From: Cryptomeria japonica
Lineage: Eukaryota > Streptophyta > Pinopsida > Cupressales > Cupressaceae
Direction of reading: 5' to 3'
NCBI RefSeq assembly: GCF_030272615.1
Contig: NC_081410.1
Coordinates: 117,063,140 to 117,127,139 of the forward strand
Length of the DNA: 64,000 nucleotides
The notes under the pieces are model-generated. The model did no database searches. It worked only from the letters and a program-made list of their open reading frames with translations, and was not told where the DNA came from. A program made the position numbers and the translations under genes. This document shows positions 1 to 10,715 of this stretch, piece after piece. Position 1 is the stretch's first letter, and each line of letters begins with the position of its first letter.

Positions 1-25
1 AGCTTCGCTGGCTAAGAGAAGCGAG

Positions 26-1258
26 TTGGCTGAGCAGTTGATGGAATTCATTGAAAGCAGTTCATTTGATGAAGAAAACATTGATGCCTTGGTTAATGAG
101 GTGGATAAGATGAATGATGATAAGGAAAATATAAGGAGAGAACTAGAAGCCCTTATCATCAAGATGAGTCAAGAGTCAGAAGCTAGAAGGACAACTCAAG
201 ACATAATAAAAGATAAGGAGAATGAGATCATAAAGCTGAATCGGGGGATTAGTACCTTGCATGCACAACTTCATGAAGAAAAATAGGAAAAAGAGGAAAT
301 ACAAGTTGATATAGACATGTCTATGTCTCTCAAAGATAGTCTTACAATGAAGAATGAGGAACATACCAAGGAGTTGGCTGATGCTAATGAGTTACTAGCT
401 AAATTCAACAAGAGCACTATTATGCTTGATGAGAAAATTCAGTCACAGAGGCAGAATGGAGATACACATGGCTTGGGATTCACAACATTTGAACAAGGAG
501 AGCCATCTAGTACCAAGGACACCATGCATAAAGCCAAATCTGCACCAAAGACCAAAAAGAAGAACATCGGTAAGAGAACCTACAAACTAGTATGTTTAAA
601 CTATCATAAGGTGGGTCATATTGCTAATGTTTGTAGAAATAGATCCAATACTTTTGATGGATATAGACCTATTGTATATGAAGGATATAAGCCTATTACG
701 TTTAACAGATATTGCTTCAATTGCAACAAGTATGGGCATAGAGTTGTTGACTGCAGGTCAAGAGTGAACAATCATAGATCTTACATGGGTCAGAGGTCTG
801 ATAGTGAATGGAAAAGATCATACCGTAATCAGAGAAACCCTACTTGGCAGAGATCTTACAATGACTGGAGGAACCCTACTTGGCAGAGACCTTATGTGAA
901 CCGGTCTAGTCCATATGAAATGGATAATAGATGGAATGTGACATGTTCAATCCATCACAACTATGGACATGTTTCTATGAATTTCCTAAGAAGAATGAGT
1001 AGAGGCAATGTTGGACCTTGGAGCGCATTTGGAATGGCATGTTTTCATTGTCACAAACTGGGAAACCTTGCAAAGTTTTGCAGAACTAGAATGAACAAAT
1101 TGATTAATCAGTATGTTGACCAGAAAGGAAAGAAGAAAGTAGATGTCAAAGAAACCATAAGTGATATGAACAAGATATGGAAGAATAAAAGTGAGGAGAT
1201 GCCATTGGAGGACTCTGATTCTTCACCTAGTGTGGAGAATACTTCACCGGTAAACTAA
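26..1258 (+). pseudogene. Copia gag with four zinc-knuckle sites, one in-frame stop
   Basis: Nucleocapsid-type protein of the element. One reading frame runs from before position 26 to 1258 and is broken by a single TAG at 284-286; the frame continues in phase behind it. The first 150 codons are charged and helix-prone, like a coiled coil. Four CCHC-type knuckles follow. The second (about 713-754) is complete, CFNCNKYGHRVVDC. The others are damaged: the first has Tyr for the second Cys (CLNY), the third has lost two Cys, the fourth has Asn for His (CFHCHKLGNLAKFC). A basic Arg/Trp/Ser-rich repeat around 800-900 separates knuckles two and three. In Copia elements this region packages the RNA. 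The coding start is probably upstream of the window. Confidence 0.8.
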
Positions 1259-1500
1259 GCTACGATGAAGCTTAGGGGGAACATATTGTCAGATCCATTT
1301 TTGGAACCCCTGAATGGTGTGCAGTAAGTCAAATCTGCATATTTTGATTCTATATGATGTTACAAAGTGATTTTGAGTTATATTTGGTAAATTGAATGTG
1401 ATATGTGTGTCAGTATCAAGTTTTAGAGTTGAACAGTGATTAGGGTATGTTCAACCAGTATAATAAAAGGCAAATAAAAGGTGTTTTGTAGTCTCATGTT

Positions 1501-3406
1501 TTACTTAACATTTTTGAGAGCATGTCTGGAGACGAACATAAACCTAGAAGAACTTTTGATTGCTACTTTGATGAAGTTGATAGTGGATTGTGGAGATTTG
1601 TGAATCGGTGGAAGAGCATTCTCACCAAAAACCCTAGTTGTGAAGAAATCCGATGTTACTAGCAAGTCCGATGAAGTTGAGGAACATAAGATAGTGATCA
1701 TAGAACCAGAGATTCAGAATGATGTTGAGCAGAACAATGTGGTGGATACTGCTCAACCGGTAGAAGATGAAGAACAAGAAGAGGTTATTGCACCGAAACT
1801 GATTATACCTAGATATGTAAGGTTAAATCATTCTGAAGACCAGATAATAGGTGACAAGAATGTTGGAGTACAAACAAGAAGAAAAATCAAAGAAAGTACT
1901 TGTCTGATTTCCACAGTTGAACCGAAGATAGTAAGAGAAGCTCTTAAGGATGATGATTGGTCAAAGGCAATGTATGAAGAGCTTGATCAAATTGAGAAAA
2001 ACAACACTTGGCCACTTGTTCCTAGACCTGATGATAAAAATGTGATTGCTACAAAGTGGGTATTTAGAAACAAGTTGAATGAAGAAGGAGAAGTTGTTAG
2101 AAACAAGGCAAGACTAGTTTGTAAAGGGTATGCACAAGAAGAAGGTGAAGATTATGGAGAGACCTTTGCACCGGTTGCTAGGCTTGAAGGAGTTAGAATT
2201 CTACTTGCATTTTCAGCATTTAAAGGCTTCAAAGTTTACCAAATGAATGTAAAGTCAACATTTCTTAATGGTATTCTTGAAGAAGAGGTGTATATTGAAC
2301 AACCTAATGGGTTTGCATTGTCAGAAGACAAGGATATGGTATGCAAATTGCATGAAGCTTTGTATGGATTAATACAATTACCAAGGGCATGGTTTGAGAG
2401 ACTTCATGCACATCTAATAAAGATAAGATCTCAGAGAACTAGTGAGGACAACAATATTTATTTGAAGACTGAAGGAGACAAGATGTTGATTGCAGAAGTA
2501 TTTGTCGATGACATCATATTTGGAGGAAATGATGATATGAGTATGACTTTTGCAGATGAGATGAAGGAAGAGTTTGAGATGTCTCTGATAGGTGAGATAG
2601 AAATTTTCATTGGTTTGCAGGTTCAACAGCTAAAAGGTGGAATTTTTATCAGTCAGTCTAAGTATGTGAAGGAAGCGTTAAAGACTTTTGGAATGGAAGA
2701 CTGTAAACCGGTTGGAACATCTATGGTTACAGGTTACAGATTGTCAAAATAAGATGATTCACCCTCAGTGGATAAGAAGGAATACAAATATATGATTGGA
2801 AAATTGCACTATGTTGTCCATGGTAGATTGAATATTGCCCATGCAGTTGGTTTAGTAGCAAGATTTCAAAAGAGCCCTGAAGAGACACATATGACAATAG
2901 TGCAGAGAATATTCAAATATCTTAGAGGGGCAGTTGATTATGGATTGTGGCATCCATGTAAAGGCAATTTTTCTTTGCAGGTATTCACTGATGCGGATTG
3001 GGCAAGAAATGCGGATGATCAAAAGAGCACAACCGATGGTGCATTCTTTCTAGGAGGAAGACTTGTATCTTGGACTAGTAAGAAACAAACTTGTATTTCT
3101 CATTCTACAACATAACCAGAGTATGTAGCTACATCCATGAATTGTACACAAGCTATATTGATGAGACATGTCTTGGAAGGATTCAAGCAGGATATGTTAT
3201 AACCGATGATCATACATTGTGATAACACAAGTGCTATAAACATTTCTAAAAACCCGAGACTGCATGCTATGGCTAAACACATTGAATTGAAGTATCAATT
3301 TATGAGAGAAAGAGTTCAAGAAAAGAAAGTGAGATTGGAGCACGTGTCAACTAAGGAACAGTTGGAAGATATATTCACTAAGACATTACCTAAGGCTGCC
3401 TTTTAA
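1501..3406 (+). pseudogene. Copia reverse transcriptase and RNase H remnant
   Basis: The RT begins near 1900 and includes the family signatures [30 protein letters not shown] and the catalytic FVDDIIFGG at about 2511-2534, where the two Asp are intact. It reads to a stop at 2750-2752 and resumes at 2768 with YKYMIGKLHYVV and the RNase H part (FTDADWARNADDQKST near 2986, SWTSKKQT near 3069). Further in-frame stops lie at 3113-3115 and about 3200. The last block (3206-3406, HCDNTSAINISKNP to DIFTKTLP) is the normal C-terminus of a Copia polyprotein. The part 1501-1900 is the acidic linker found between integrase and RT. The protein would copy element RNA into DNA; with these breaks it is not functional. 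Confidence 0.9.
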
Positions 3407-3759
3407 TATCTCAGAGGTAAGTTAGGGGTTATACCCTTACCCCAAGGTCAACTAAGAAGATGTGGAAGCATCAATCCAGTGGCCTCGTTGAATATCTTTC
3501 ACCGTGGATTGATTAGAAGAGTGGGCTACTCCTCAGGGGGAGCAACAAAGATGAAGCAACATAGATGAAGAGAGAAGATGCCTTTACACCTTTGGCATTG
3601 TTGTAAAAGGGGGAGAAGAATAATGACAGGGAGAAGTAATGCAGAGGAGGAGAAAATAATGCAAAGCACAGATCAGTACAACATGGCATGATGAGTTCCT
3701 AGTATTTGTCATTAGTTGATTGTTTTGATGTTGCATTTTTTAGTGTTGCCATTAATGCC

Positions 3760-3771
3760 AAAGGGGGAGAA
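3760..3771 (+). other. Polypurine tract of the Copia element
   Basis: AAAGGGGGAGA followed by A lies directly before the TGTTGG start of the 3' LTR. This is the expected plus-strand primer site, and it fixes the LTR boundary. Confidence 0.75.
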
Positions 3772-5237
3772 TGTTGGCATATTGGCATAACTGATATTGA
3801 TGATATATTGATGGACTGTTAGTGATGATATAATTATGATATGATGCTTTGCGATTAGTTATTTGTCTTGTCATTGATGGCAACCATGTTTGTTTGTGTT
3901 TGGTATATCATCTAAGCTATCTAAGTTATCTAATTCCACTACTTTAGTCTAACCGGTAATGAATTGAGTTGGACAACAAAATTACTAAGTTGCAGCCAAC
4001 CGATAAGCAGGAACAACGAAGGAGATGATTGCGGTAGAGATCCATGTTGAGTTAGACATTATGGTATAGAATTAATGCTTGTGACATTATAATGAGTCTA
4101 TGACTAGAACTGCATCATGTTTGGAGAACCAGAAGTCATGTTTGTAATTGACTGTTGTATATTCAATGCAGGGTTTGAGAATCAGTGACAAGATCTTTAA
4201 CTGGTGATGTTTTATAGTTTGACGGTGGATCTTTTCATGATCTTATCTTAGTGGTGATGTGTCTGAATCCGTGTGAAGTGATAAGATGTTGTTTAAGCAT
4301 GTACAAAGAGATAATGTCTTGGGAAATAGTGAAGTGCTTAGTATAATGTGTTCAGGGTTTGATAGCTTATTAGATCGATGTGCGATGATGTGTTATGATC
4401 ATTCAACGATTGTAATTGTCTTGAAATTTGTTGTAATGATCTGATATGATCTATGATGTAAATTCATTGTATCTTGTTGATGAGTTAGGTTTATGTAACC
4501 GACCTAATTGAAAAGTGTATTTAGGTCGAGTTTGAGAAGGTTTGGTGTGTCGGTGATTAAAGAAGGAGAGTGTGTTGCACCAGATTGAGATGTTTGCATG
4601 TGTGAAGCAAATTGGAGCTGAAATGGATCTGTACTAGCAAGTAGAGAGTGTATTGATCAGATCATTTACCTGTTGTTTCCTAGCAGTTGCAACAATATTA
4701 AAATCCCTTAACCGGGTAGGTCCTAACAAGCCTAATCTTGTAAATCCCTTAACCGGGTGGCTCATTAATTTGGGTTTAAATCCTTTAGCAAGGTTACTCC
4801 TAACAAAGTTGAGATTAAAATCCCTTCGTTGGGTGACTCCCAACAGGGTCTGCTCTTAACCGAGCATTATTGTAAAGCTCCTAACCGGGATAGGCCTTTA
4901 ATAGGGCGTATTCCAAAAGAGTACAAATTTTGTGGGTACCAATTCCCACTGTGTTTTTTCCCATTTGGGTTTCCACGTGAAAAATATTTGTGTTCATGTT
5001 TGTGGATGGATTGTTGAGTTATTCATTTGATGACTTTAATATGTTTGCTTAATGATGAACACTTAAGTAGCTACCGATAATAGTTTGGTAAATCTGTTTT
5101 GAAGACTGTTTGATCAGCTACCGGTATTGGTTTTTGAGAAGTATTTTTAGATTGGTAAAAGGTTGCAGTTTATTGTTATCACTGATTCATCCCCCCTCTC
5201 AGTAATAACTGGATCCTCACAATAACAAATCCCAACA
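3772..5237 (+). repeat. 3' LTR of the Copia element
   Basis: Starts TGTTGGCATATTGGCATAAC and ends CAAATCCCAACA, so it has TG...CA ends inside a short inverted repeat TGTTGG/CCAACA; length about 1,466 bp. Around 4690-4830 it carries short direct repeats of the form AAATCCCTTAACCGGGT. The C-rich block ATTCATCCCCCC near 5188 recurs in the minus-strand solo LTR at 58163-59589, so the two families look related. The right flank starts ATGAA; the matching left TSD is outside the window. Confidence 0.8.
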
Positions 5238-7031
5238 ATGAATATCATCCATTAGATTATTTTAATCTCTTTCGTTGGATCTTAGGACTCAATGGAAAAT
5301 CCTAACTTCTATCATGATGGAAATAAAAGAATTTCCAACCCTATTCTTTCATTTCCACATTTGCTCAAGCTCTCTAATCCTAGCCTCCTCCATAGAATCC
5401 ATTGTTGTAGGTTTATTTTATTTTGTTTCCCTCTTGTTTTCATAGAGATAACCCTTGGTTTAATGCATCTTTTCCTTGTTTTTGTGTAGATATCTCAGGT
5501 GTGAGTTGGGAAAGAGTGGAGGCCATGAAATTTTTATAGGATTTTGTTTTCTTTCAATGTGCAAGGTTTTTTTTTTTGGACAAGGAGGGGTTTGAAATTC
5601 CCCCCCTTGGTTTTGCCATGAGGATCTGTCTCAAGGTCTCCAACCCTATCCTCCTCCATGGAATCCATTATTGCAGGTTGATTTTTTTTTCTTTCCCTAT
5701 TGTTTTCGTAGAGATAACCCTTGGTCTAATGCATCTTTTCCTTGTTTTTTGTGTAGATATCTTAGGTGTGAGTTGGGAAAGAGTGTGGGGCATGAAAATT
5801 TTATAGGATTTTGTTTTATTTCAATGTGCAAGGTTTTTTTTATTGTTTTTTTTTTTGGACAAGGAGGGGTTTAAAATCCCCCCCTTTGTCCTTGCTGTGA
5901 GGATCCGTCTCAAGGCATATTCATTGGCAAGGCAAGTTCTGAGATTTGTGATTAGTAGGGCATCTCTATTTACCCATGCACTTTCTGAAAGACTCAATTC
6001 ATAGGTTGTACAAGGCTTGGTGGATTTCTTTATTGATTGAAGGCCAATCTCATATTGCATTGACCTTACTGCAAACCATGGGTTCACTCATCGGGGTTCC
6101 GTTATTGCTTATTAGCATAAAGACCCATCGATAGTAGTTGGGGGCATACTCATTGTTTACAATCATTCTTAGAAGTAGCAACTTGTTTCATTAGTAGCAA
6201 TTAATCTTGGTGTGATTCGCAGGCTGAATCTGTCTTCTGCATTGGCGCTGATTATGCTTCATTTGGATTGGATTCATTCATAATCAATGACTTGAAGCTT
6301 GAAAATGGTCTTTGCATAAGTTTGTGGATAAGTGATTGGTCACATGTACTTCACACAATGAAGAGGCTCAAGTAGGATTTAGATCTCGCAACCACCATTG
6401 CCATTCCTTCATTTTTTGTTATGGGTTTTCTAGTTGATTTATAGAAAACTAGTTAGATTTCAACCTTGCCTAGTAGGATATCTGGCACACTATAAGGAGG
6501 ATTTCTCATTTCATATTGTTCTTTATGCCTTGATGAAATTCTGTGAGGATAGAATCATAGATAGCCCTTAATGCAATTGGAAAGATATAGTTATGGTTAT
6601 TAATCAAATCACCACGATACCAAATTACATAGTTTAGGGAAAGCATTACCACGCAGATGAGATTACCCTTCAGTGGGTGAATGAAATCGGTCATTGTGCT
6701 AATTTTTTTTATGCAAATTAGTAGATTGTGGGAGGAGAGGGGATCGAGTCCCACATGCATCGAAAGTAAAGATGATGATGATAGTGCAACTAAGTGCAAA
6801 AGCCCTAAAGTTTGCTCCATTCCCAGTGTGGCAAAGAATATGTTTACATATTATTTTAATATCCTTTAGCGAAAACATTTGGGGATTGTGAGCATGAGTG
6901 ATTTTGTTTTCTAAAATGCTCCTTGGCAATTCTGACTTCTTCCTAAGATATTATTCTCCTTAAAATCACTTTAAGCACACCATTTTGCACCAATAAGAAA
7001 TAACTGCAAAGTCACTCTTTTTTATAAGAAG
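5238..7031. other. Intergenic DNA without a recognisable gene
   Basis: The main structure is the 266-bp tandem duplication at 5375-5906. The remainder (5910-7031) has only short open frames with no family motif. Around 6737 a short GGGATCGAGTCCC segment resembles a tRNA-type B box but lacks a convincing A box. Confidence 0.5.
5375..5906 (+). repeat. Tandem duplication, period about 266 bp
   Basis: Two adjacent copies can be read side by side. Each goes from CTCCTCCAT(A/G)GAATCCATT through GAGATAACCCTTGGT, TGTGTAGATATCT and GGACAAGGAGGGG to GTCTCAAGG. The anchor CTCCTCCAT occurs at 5385 and 5651, giving the period. The copies differ at scattered bases and in homopolymer length. The small ORFs in this stretch simply repeat with it and are not genes. 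Confidence 0.8.
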
Positions 7032-7350
7032 GTGGATGTAAGAAAGCATGAATTGAGGGTAAATTTAGAAGCTCCCACTCACGTCCCCATAAAATGGGCA
7101 CAAAATTTTCTAATCTGTGAGAGAAATATCTCATTTGGGAAGGTAAGTGAGTTATTAGGCTTTTTATTCAACTTCACTAAAAATGAAATGGGTTTCATTT
7201 TGTTTTGTACAGGTAGTTCGGGAAGTGGAAAAAGCCAATCACAGATGGAATGCGATTATGAGGGAATGTGATTTTTGGATCAGACTTAGTGAATTAGTTT
7301 TTTTTAACTCTAAATTTAATGAAAATATAACTAAATATACTACTAATTGA
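7032..7350 (+). pseudogene. Possible two-exon fragment of an unidentified gene
   Basis: An open frame (7032-7142; HELRVNLEAPTHVPIKWAQ visible) ends exactly at a good donor, AAG/GTAAGT. A 70-bp T-rich segment ends in TTTTGTACAG/GT at 7212. Joining the two keeps the frame and gives a second stretch that reads VVREVEKANHRWNAIMREC before drifting into AT-rich sequence and a stop near 7350. Splice-site quality and frame retention favour a real or captured exon pair. I do not recognise the protein. The upstream end may be another acceptor after the T-run at 7018-7024. It could also be chance, as no homology can be tested here. Confidence 0.3.
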
Positions 7351-7608
7351 TGACAATTAATAATTACAATGGCTAAATAAATGACTACCATGACTAATAA
7401 ATGACCAATTACAACAATCAATTACTAAATATACTACCAAATTGATCAATTAAAACAACCAATAAATGACTAAAAATGGTTTAGTCATAAATTTGGCTGC
7501 GTTATAAATGATCGATAATAAACTACTAATGGTCATGTGACTAAGATTAATCATTTATATGCAATTTTTAGTACCTTATTTGGTCATTTAATGTTGTTTT
7601 TGTACTAG

Positions 7609-7878
7609 TTGTAATGAATGAAACCACATAAAGAATAGTGGAATGTCAATGTTGCATTGAGCATGTATTGGACCTGTTAGAGGAAGGCTGTAGGACTTTG
7701 AGAATGTAATGACTGATGAATCTGTTCTAAATAAAGATTGTTGCAAAAATCATTTGTGTTATTGACCACTATGTGTGTTATTGATCTCTATTAAAGTCTT
7801 GAACTTCCTATCATTAAGTCCCTAGTGTATTTTTTTATGAATTTCTTGTTTGTTTTGTGACAACAAGACTTGTCATCA
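7609..7878 (+). repeat. Gypsy-1 5' LTR, 3' portion only
   Basis: Aligns by eye with 17656-17924 from TTGTAATGAATGAAACCA to the terminal ATCA. Upstream of 7609 the similarity stops abruptly, although the 3' LTR seems to extend about 385 bp further. The left part of this LTR was lost or replaced by the AT-rich sequence at 7270-7608, which itself repeats TAAATGAC-type motifs. Confidence 0.75.
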
Positions 7879-7881
7879 TAG

Positions 7882-7893
7882 TGGTATCAGAGC
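7882..7893 (+). other. Primer-binding site of Gypsy-1
   Basis: TGGTATCAGAGC, the usual complement of the initiator tRNA-Met 3' end in plant LTR elements, lies three bases behind the LTR end. Confidence 0.85.
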
Positions 7894-7926
7894 ATAAAAG
7901 TGATTGGGCATTGACGAGTAGACAAA

Positions 7927-9400
7927 ATGCCTCCAAGGTGAATGGGTAGAGGTGTAGCTCGAGGAAGAGGTAGAAGGGAACATGGCGAAGGAGTTCTTGA
8001 ATTGCTGCAAAATTTGATTGCAAGAATGGATGTCGTAGAAAGGGCACAAAGAAGAGGGAGCCCTGATGAGGGTGCAAGTGATGATCAAGAGGAAGAACAA
8101 CAAAGAGAAGATAATGAGGAAAGATAGGGAGAGCAAGAAGGATTTGAGGACAACTGTGAATGTGGGTTCCAAACCCAAAATAGAGGTTCCTACTTACTCA
8201 GGAAGCCTCAATGATGAAGATTCAATTGACTAGATCAATGAATTAGACAAGTATTTTGAATATGAGGGAGTGGTGGAAGAAATGAGAGTGAAGTTTGTCT
8301 GCACCAGATTGAAGGGTCATGCTGCCATGTGGTGGGACTTTGTCCAAACTGAGAGAATAAGGAAGAATAAGGAAAAGATCAACTCTTGGGATTGAATAGT
8401 TGCAAATTTGAAGGCCAAGTTCCTCCCAGGAGAATATCAAACTAATCTATTTGAGAGGTTACAGAATTCAAAACAAAAGGAGATGATTGTAAAAGAATAT
8501 ACTAAAGAGTTTTATAAGTTAATGATCTGTTCAAGGAATAGTGAGGAGGATATGGACAAAATAGCTAGATATATGAATGGTCTAAAGTATAGTTTGCAAG
8601 AAAAATTAATTCTTGTGTCCCCTAGAAGCCTTGAAGAGGCTTATCAATTTGCCTTAAATGCAGAAGATAAATTGTAGCAAAAGCAAAGTCAGCAAGAGAG
8701 GAAAAATGAAAAAGGATTTTGAGGAAGAGGAAAGTCAATTGGTAGATGACAACAACATCAAGAAGAAGGGGCTATAAGTTCTAGTGGAGTAGCCAGCAAT
8801 CATAGAGGAGGATTTCAAAATAAAGGGGGGGGAGATCTTATGGAAGAGGTGGTTCTCAAGGTAGAGGAAGAGGGTTTGCTAGAAAGTGTTTTAAGTGCAA
8901 CCAGTTTGGCCACAAAAGTTGGGAATGATCTGAATCATCTCAAGGGGGACATCCAAAGTTTGAAAGAATTAATCAAATTGTTCATGTTGATCAAGAAAGT
9001 GTGGGGTCACCTATCCATCAAAAGGAAGAACCCGAATTAGGAGAGTCTTGTTGCTAAAGAGGGTATTGTTGAATCCCCAAAAAGAAAGCCAAGAACTAGT
9101 TAAAAGGCAAGCCTTGTTCAAAACTAAGTGTAAGTCAAATTGTAAATGTTGTAGACTGATTATTGACAATGATAGTATGAACAATATTATTGCAACATAG
9201 ATGGTGGCTAAGTTAGGCCTTCAAAGAATCAAGCATCCATCTCCTTATAAGGTTTCTTGGTTGCAGAAAGGTCATCAATTGTTGGTAAGTGAGCAGGCAT
9301 GTGTTAATTTTTAGATTGGTGGTTATAAATATAATGTATTATGTGTTGTAATTCCCATGGATGTATGACATGTATTGCTTGGAAAAATGTGGCAATTTGA
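7927..9400 (+). pseudogene. Gypsy-1 gag and protease remnant
   Basis: ATG at 7927 is followed after four codons by TGA, then the frame continues from 7942 (MGRGVARGRGRR). The capsid domain of Retrotrans_gag type is recognisable from about 8165 (KIEVPTYSGSLNDEDSI, LKGHAAMWWDF near 8310) to 8677 (CSRNSEEDMDKIARYMNGL). The zinc knuckle at about 8887-8928 reads CFKCNQFGHKSWE and then TGA, so the last Cys codon has become a stop. The protease follows near 9160 as IIDNDSMNNI; the normal D-(S/G)-G active site is altered to DND. More stops lie throughout. The protein would form the particle core and process the polyprotein; it cannot be made intact. Confidence 0.8.
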
Positions 9401-9639
9401 TAGGAAAGCGATGCATGATGGAAGGGAAAATACCTATACCATTGAGAAGGAGGGAGTGAAACATATTTTGGTGTCTATAAAAGAGAAAGAAGAGGAAAAA
9501 GGTAGTAGTGGTAGCAATAAGGTAATGATAGTAAGTAGAAAATAATTCATACATGATATGAAGAACGAGGAAGTAGGATTTCCTTTGGTTCTTAAACCTA
9601 GGTATATGTTTACATCTACAAAACTTGATGATTTGCCAC

Positions 9640-10463
9640 TTTAAGTGAAAGATATTTTGAGTGAACATTTAGATATTGTTGCATTAGATCTTCCTAGTGA
9701 GTTTCCACCTATGGGGAGCATAAGCCACCATATGGATTTGATTCCAAGGGCTTGCCTTCCAAACAAGATGACCTATAGGTTGACACCTACGGAAAATGAA
9801 GAGATGAGAAAGCAAGTGGAGGACATTTTGAAGAAAGGTTTGATAAGGGAAAGCCCGAGTCCTTATGTTGTTCCCACAGTACTCATGCCAAAGAAAGGAG
9901 GGGAACGGTGTATGTGCACCGATTCAAGGGCTATAAATAAAATAACCATAAGATATATATTTCCCATTCCTAGAATTGAAGACTTTATGGATTGTTTAAG
10001 TGGTTCTATGTATTTTTCTAAGATAGACTTGAAAAGTGGCTACCACCAAATAAGAATCAAACAGGGTGATGAATAGAAGACAACCTTTAAGACTAGTGAT
10101 GGTTTGTATGAATGGTTGGTTATGCCTTTGTATTGTCTAATGCAACCAACACTTTTATGAGGCTAATAAATGAGGTCCCAAAACCCTTCCTTGGTAAATT
10201 TGTGATTGTATATCTCAATGACATATTAGTGTTTAGCAGGTAAAAGGAGGAACATTTGAAGCATGCAGATGGTAATGAAGCGGTTGCATGAAGAAAAGTT
10301 GCAAATAAATCTAAAAAGTGTGTGTTCTTGCGGACTGAATTGGTCTATTTGGGTTTTGTGGTGTCTAAGGATGGATTGGAGATGAATATAGAGAATATTC
10401 AAGCCATTGTTGATTGGCCTACACACAAAAGTGCAACATAGGTAAGAAGTTTTCATGGCTTTG
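9640..10463 (+). pseudogene. Gypsy-1 reverse transcriptase, 5' portion
   Basis: The longest open part is 9645-10076: DLIPRACLPNKMTYRLTP, a LIRESPSPY motif, and FPIPRIEDFMDCLSGSMYF with SKIDLKSGYHQIRI. It ends at a TAG where related RTs have Trp (GDEWKT). After a frameshift the fingers-palm part continues ([16 protein letters not shown]), and the catalytic box at 10211-10228 reads YLNDIL, that is, the first catalytic Asp is Asn. The frame reaches VRSFHGF near 10463, where the nested LTR interrupts it; the next residues continue at 14052. Loss of the catalytic Asp alone would inactivate the enzyme. Confidence 0.85.
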
Positions 10464-10550
10464 TGTAATAACCCACCAAAATTGATCCAACAAAAATTGA
10501 GTATATATATATATTTTTTTTCCCTTTATTATGTTTTATTCAATTGCATA

Positions 10551-10715
10551 CTCTGGGCATCCATCCAATAGGATTGGGCATTCATCCATTCGGGATGAGT
10601 TTCTAACCATACGGGTTAGGCAATTGTCCATACGGGACGTAAATTCCATCTATCCAATACGGGATAGGCATCTACCCATACGGGGTAGGCATCCATCCAA
10701 ACGGGATAGGAGATG
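10551..10715 (+). repeat. Minisatellite of CCATACGGGATAGGCAT-like units
   Basis: About seven degenerate units of 20-30 bp built on ATCCATCC and (A/T)TACGGGAT(A/T)GGCAT lie near the left end of the solo LTR. The motif recurs singly near 10893. Confidence 0.75.

Larger units (their letters stand above)
1..5237 (+). mobile_element. Ty1/Copia retrotransposon, 5' end outside window
   Basis: A degenerate Copia element enters the window inside its gag and ends with a 3' LTR. Order seen: gag with zinc knuckles, a short non-coding join, reverse transcriptase, RNase H, polypurine tract, LTR. The RT-before-LTR order with no integrase after RNase H is that of Copia. The whole protease and integrase segment, normally about 2 kb between gag and RT, is missing: only about 240 bp of non-coding sequence separates the gag stop (1258) from the pre-RT coding remnant. 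The element is therefore a deletion derivative that could not move by itself. The 5' LTR and left target-site duplication lie outside the window, so age cannot be judged. Confidence 0.9.

Noticed and set aside
6506-6820. Minus-strand frame of 104 codons
   Set aside because: No motif and biased composition; probably chance.
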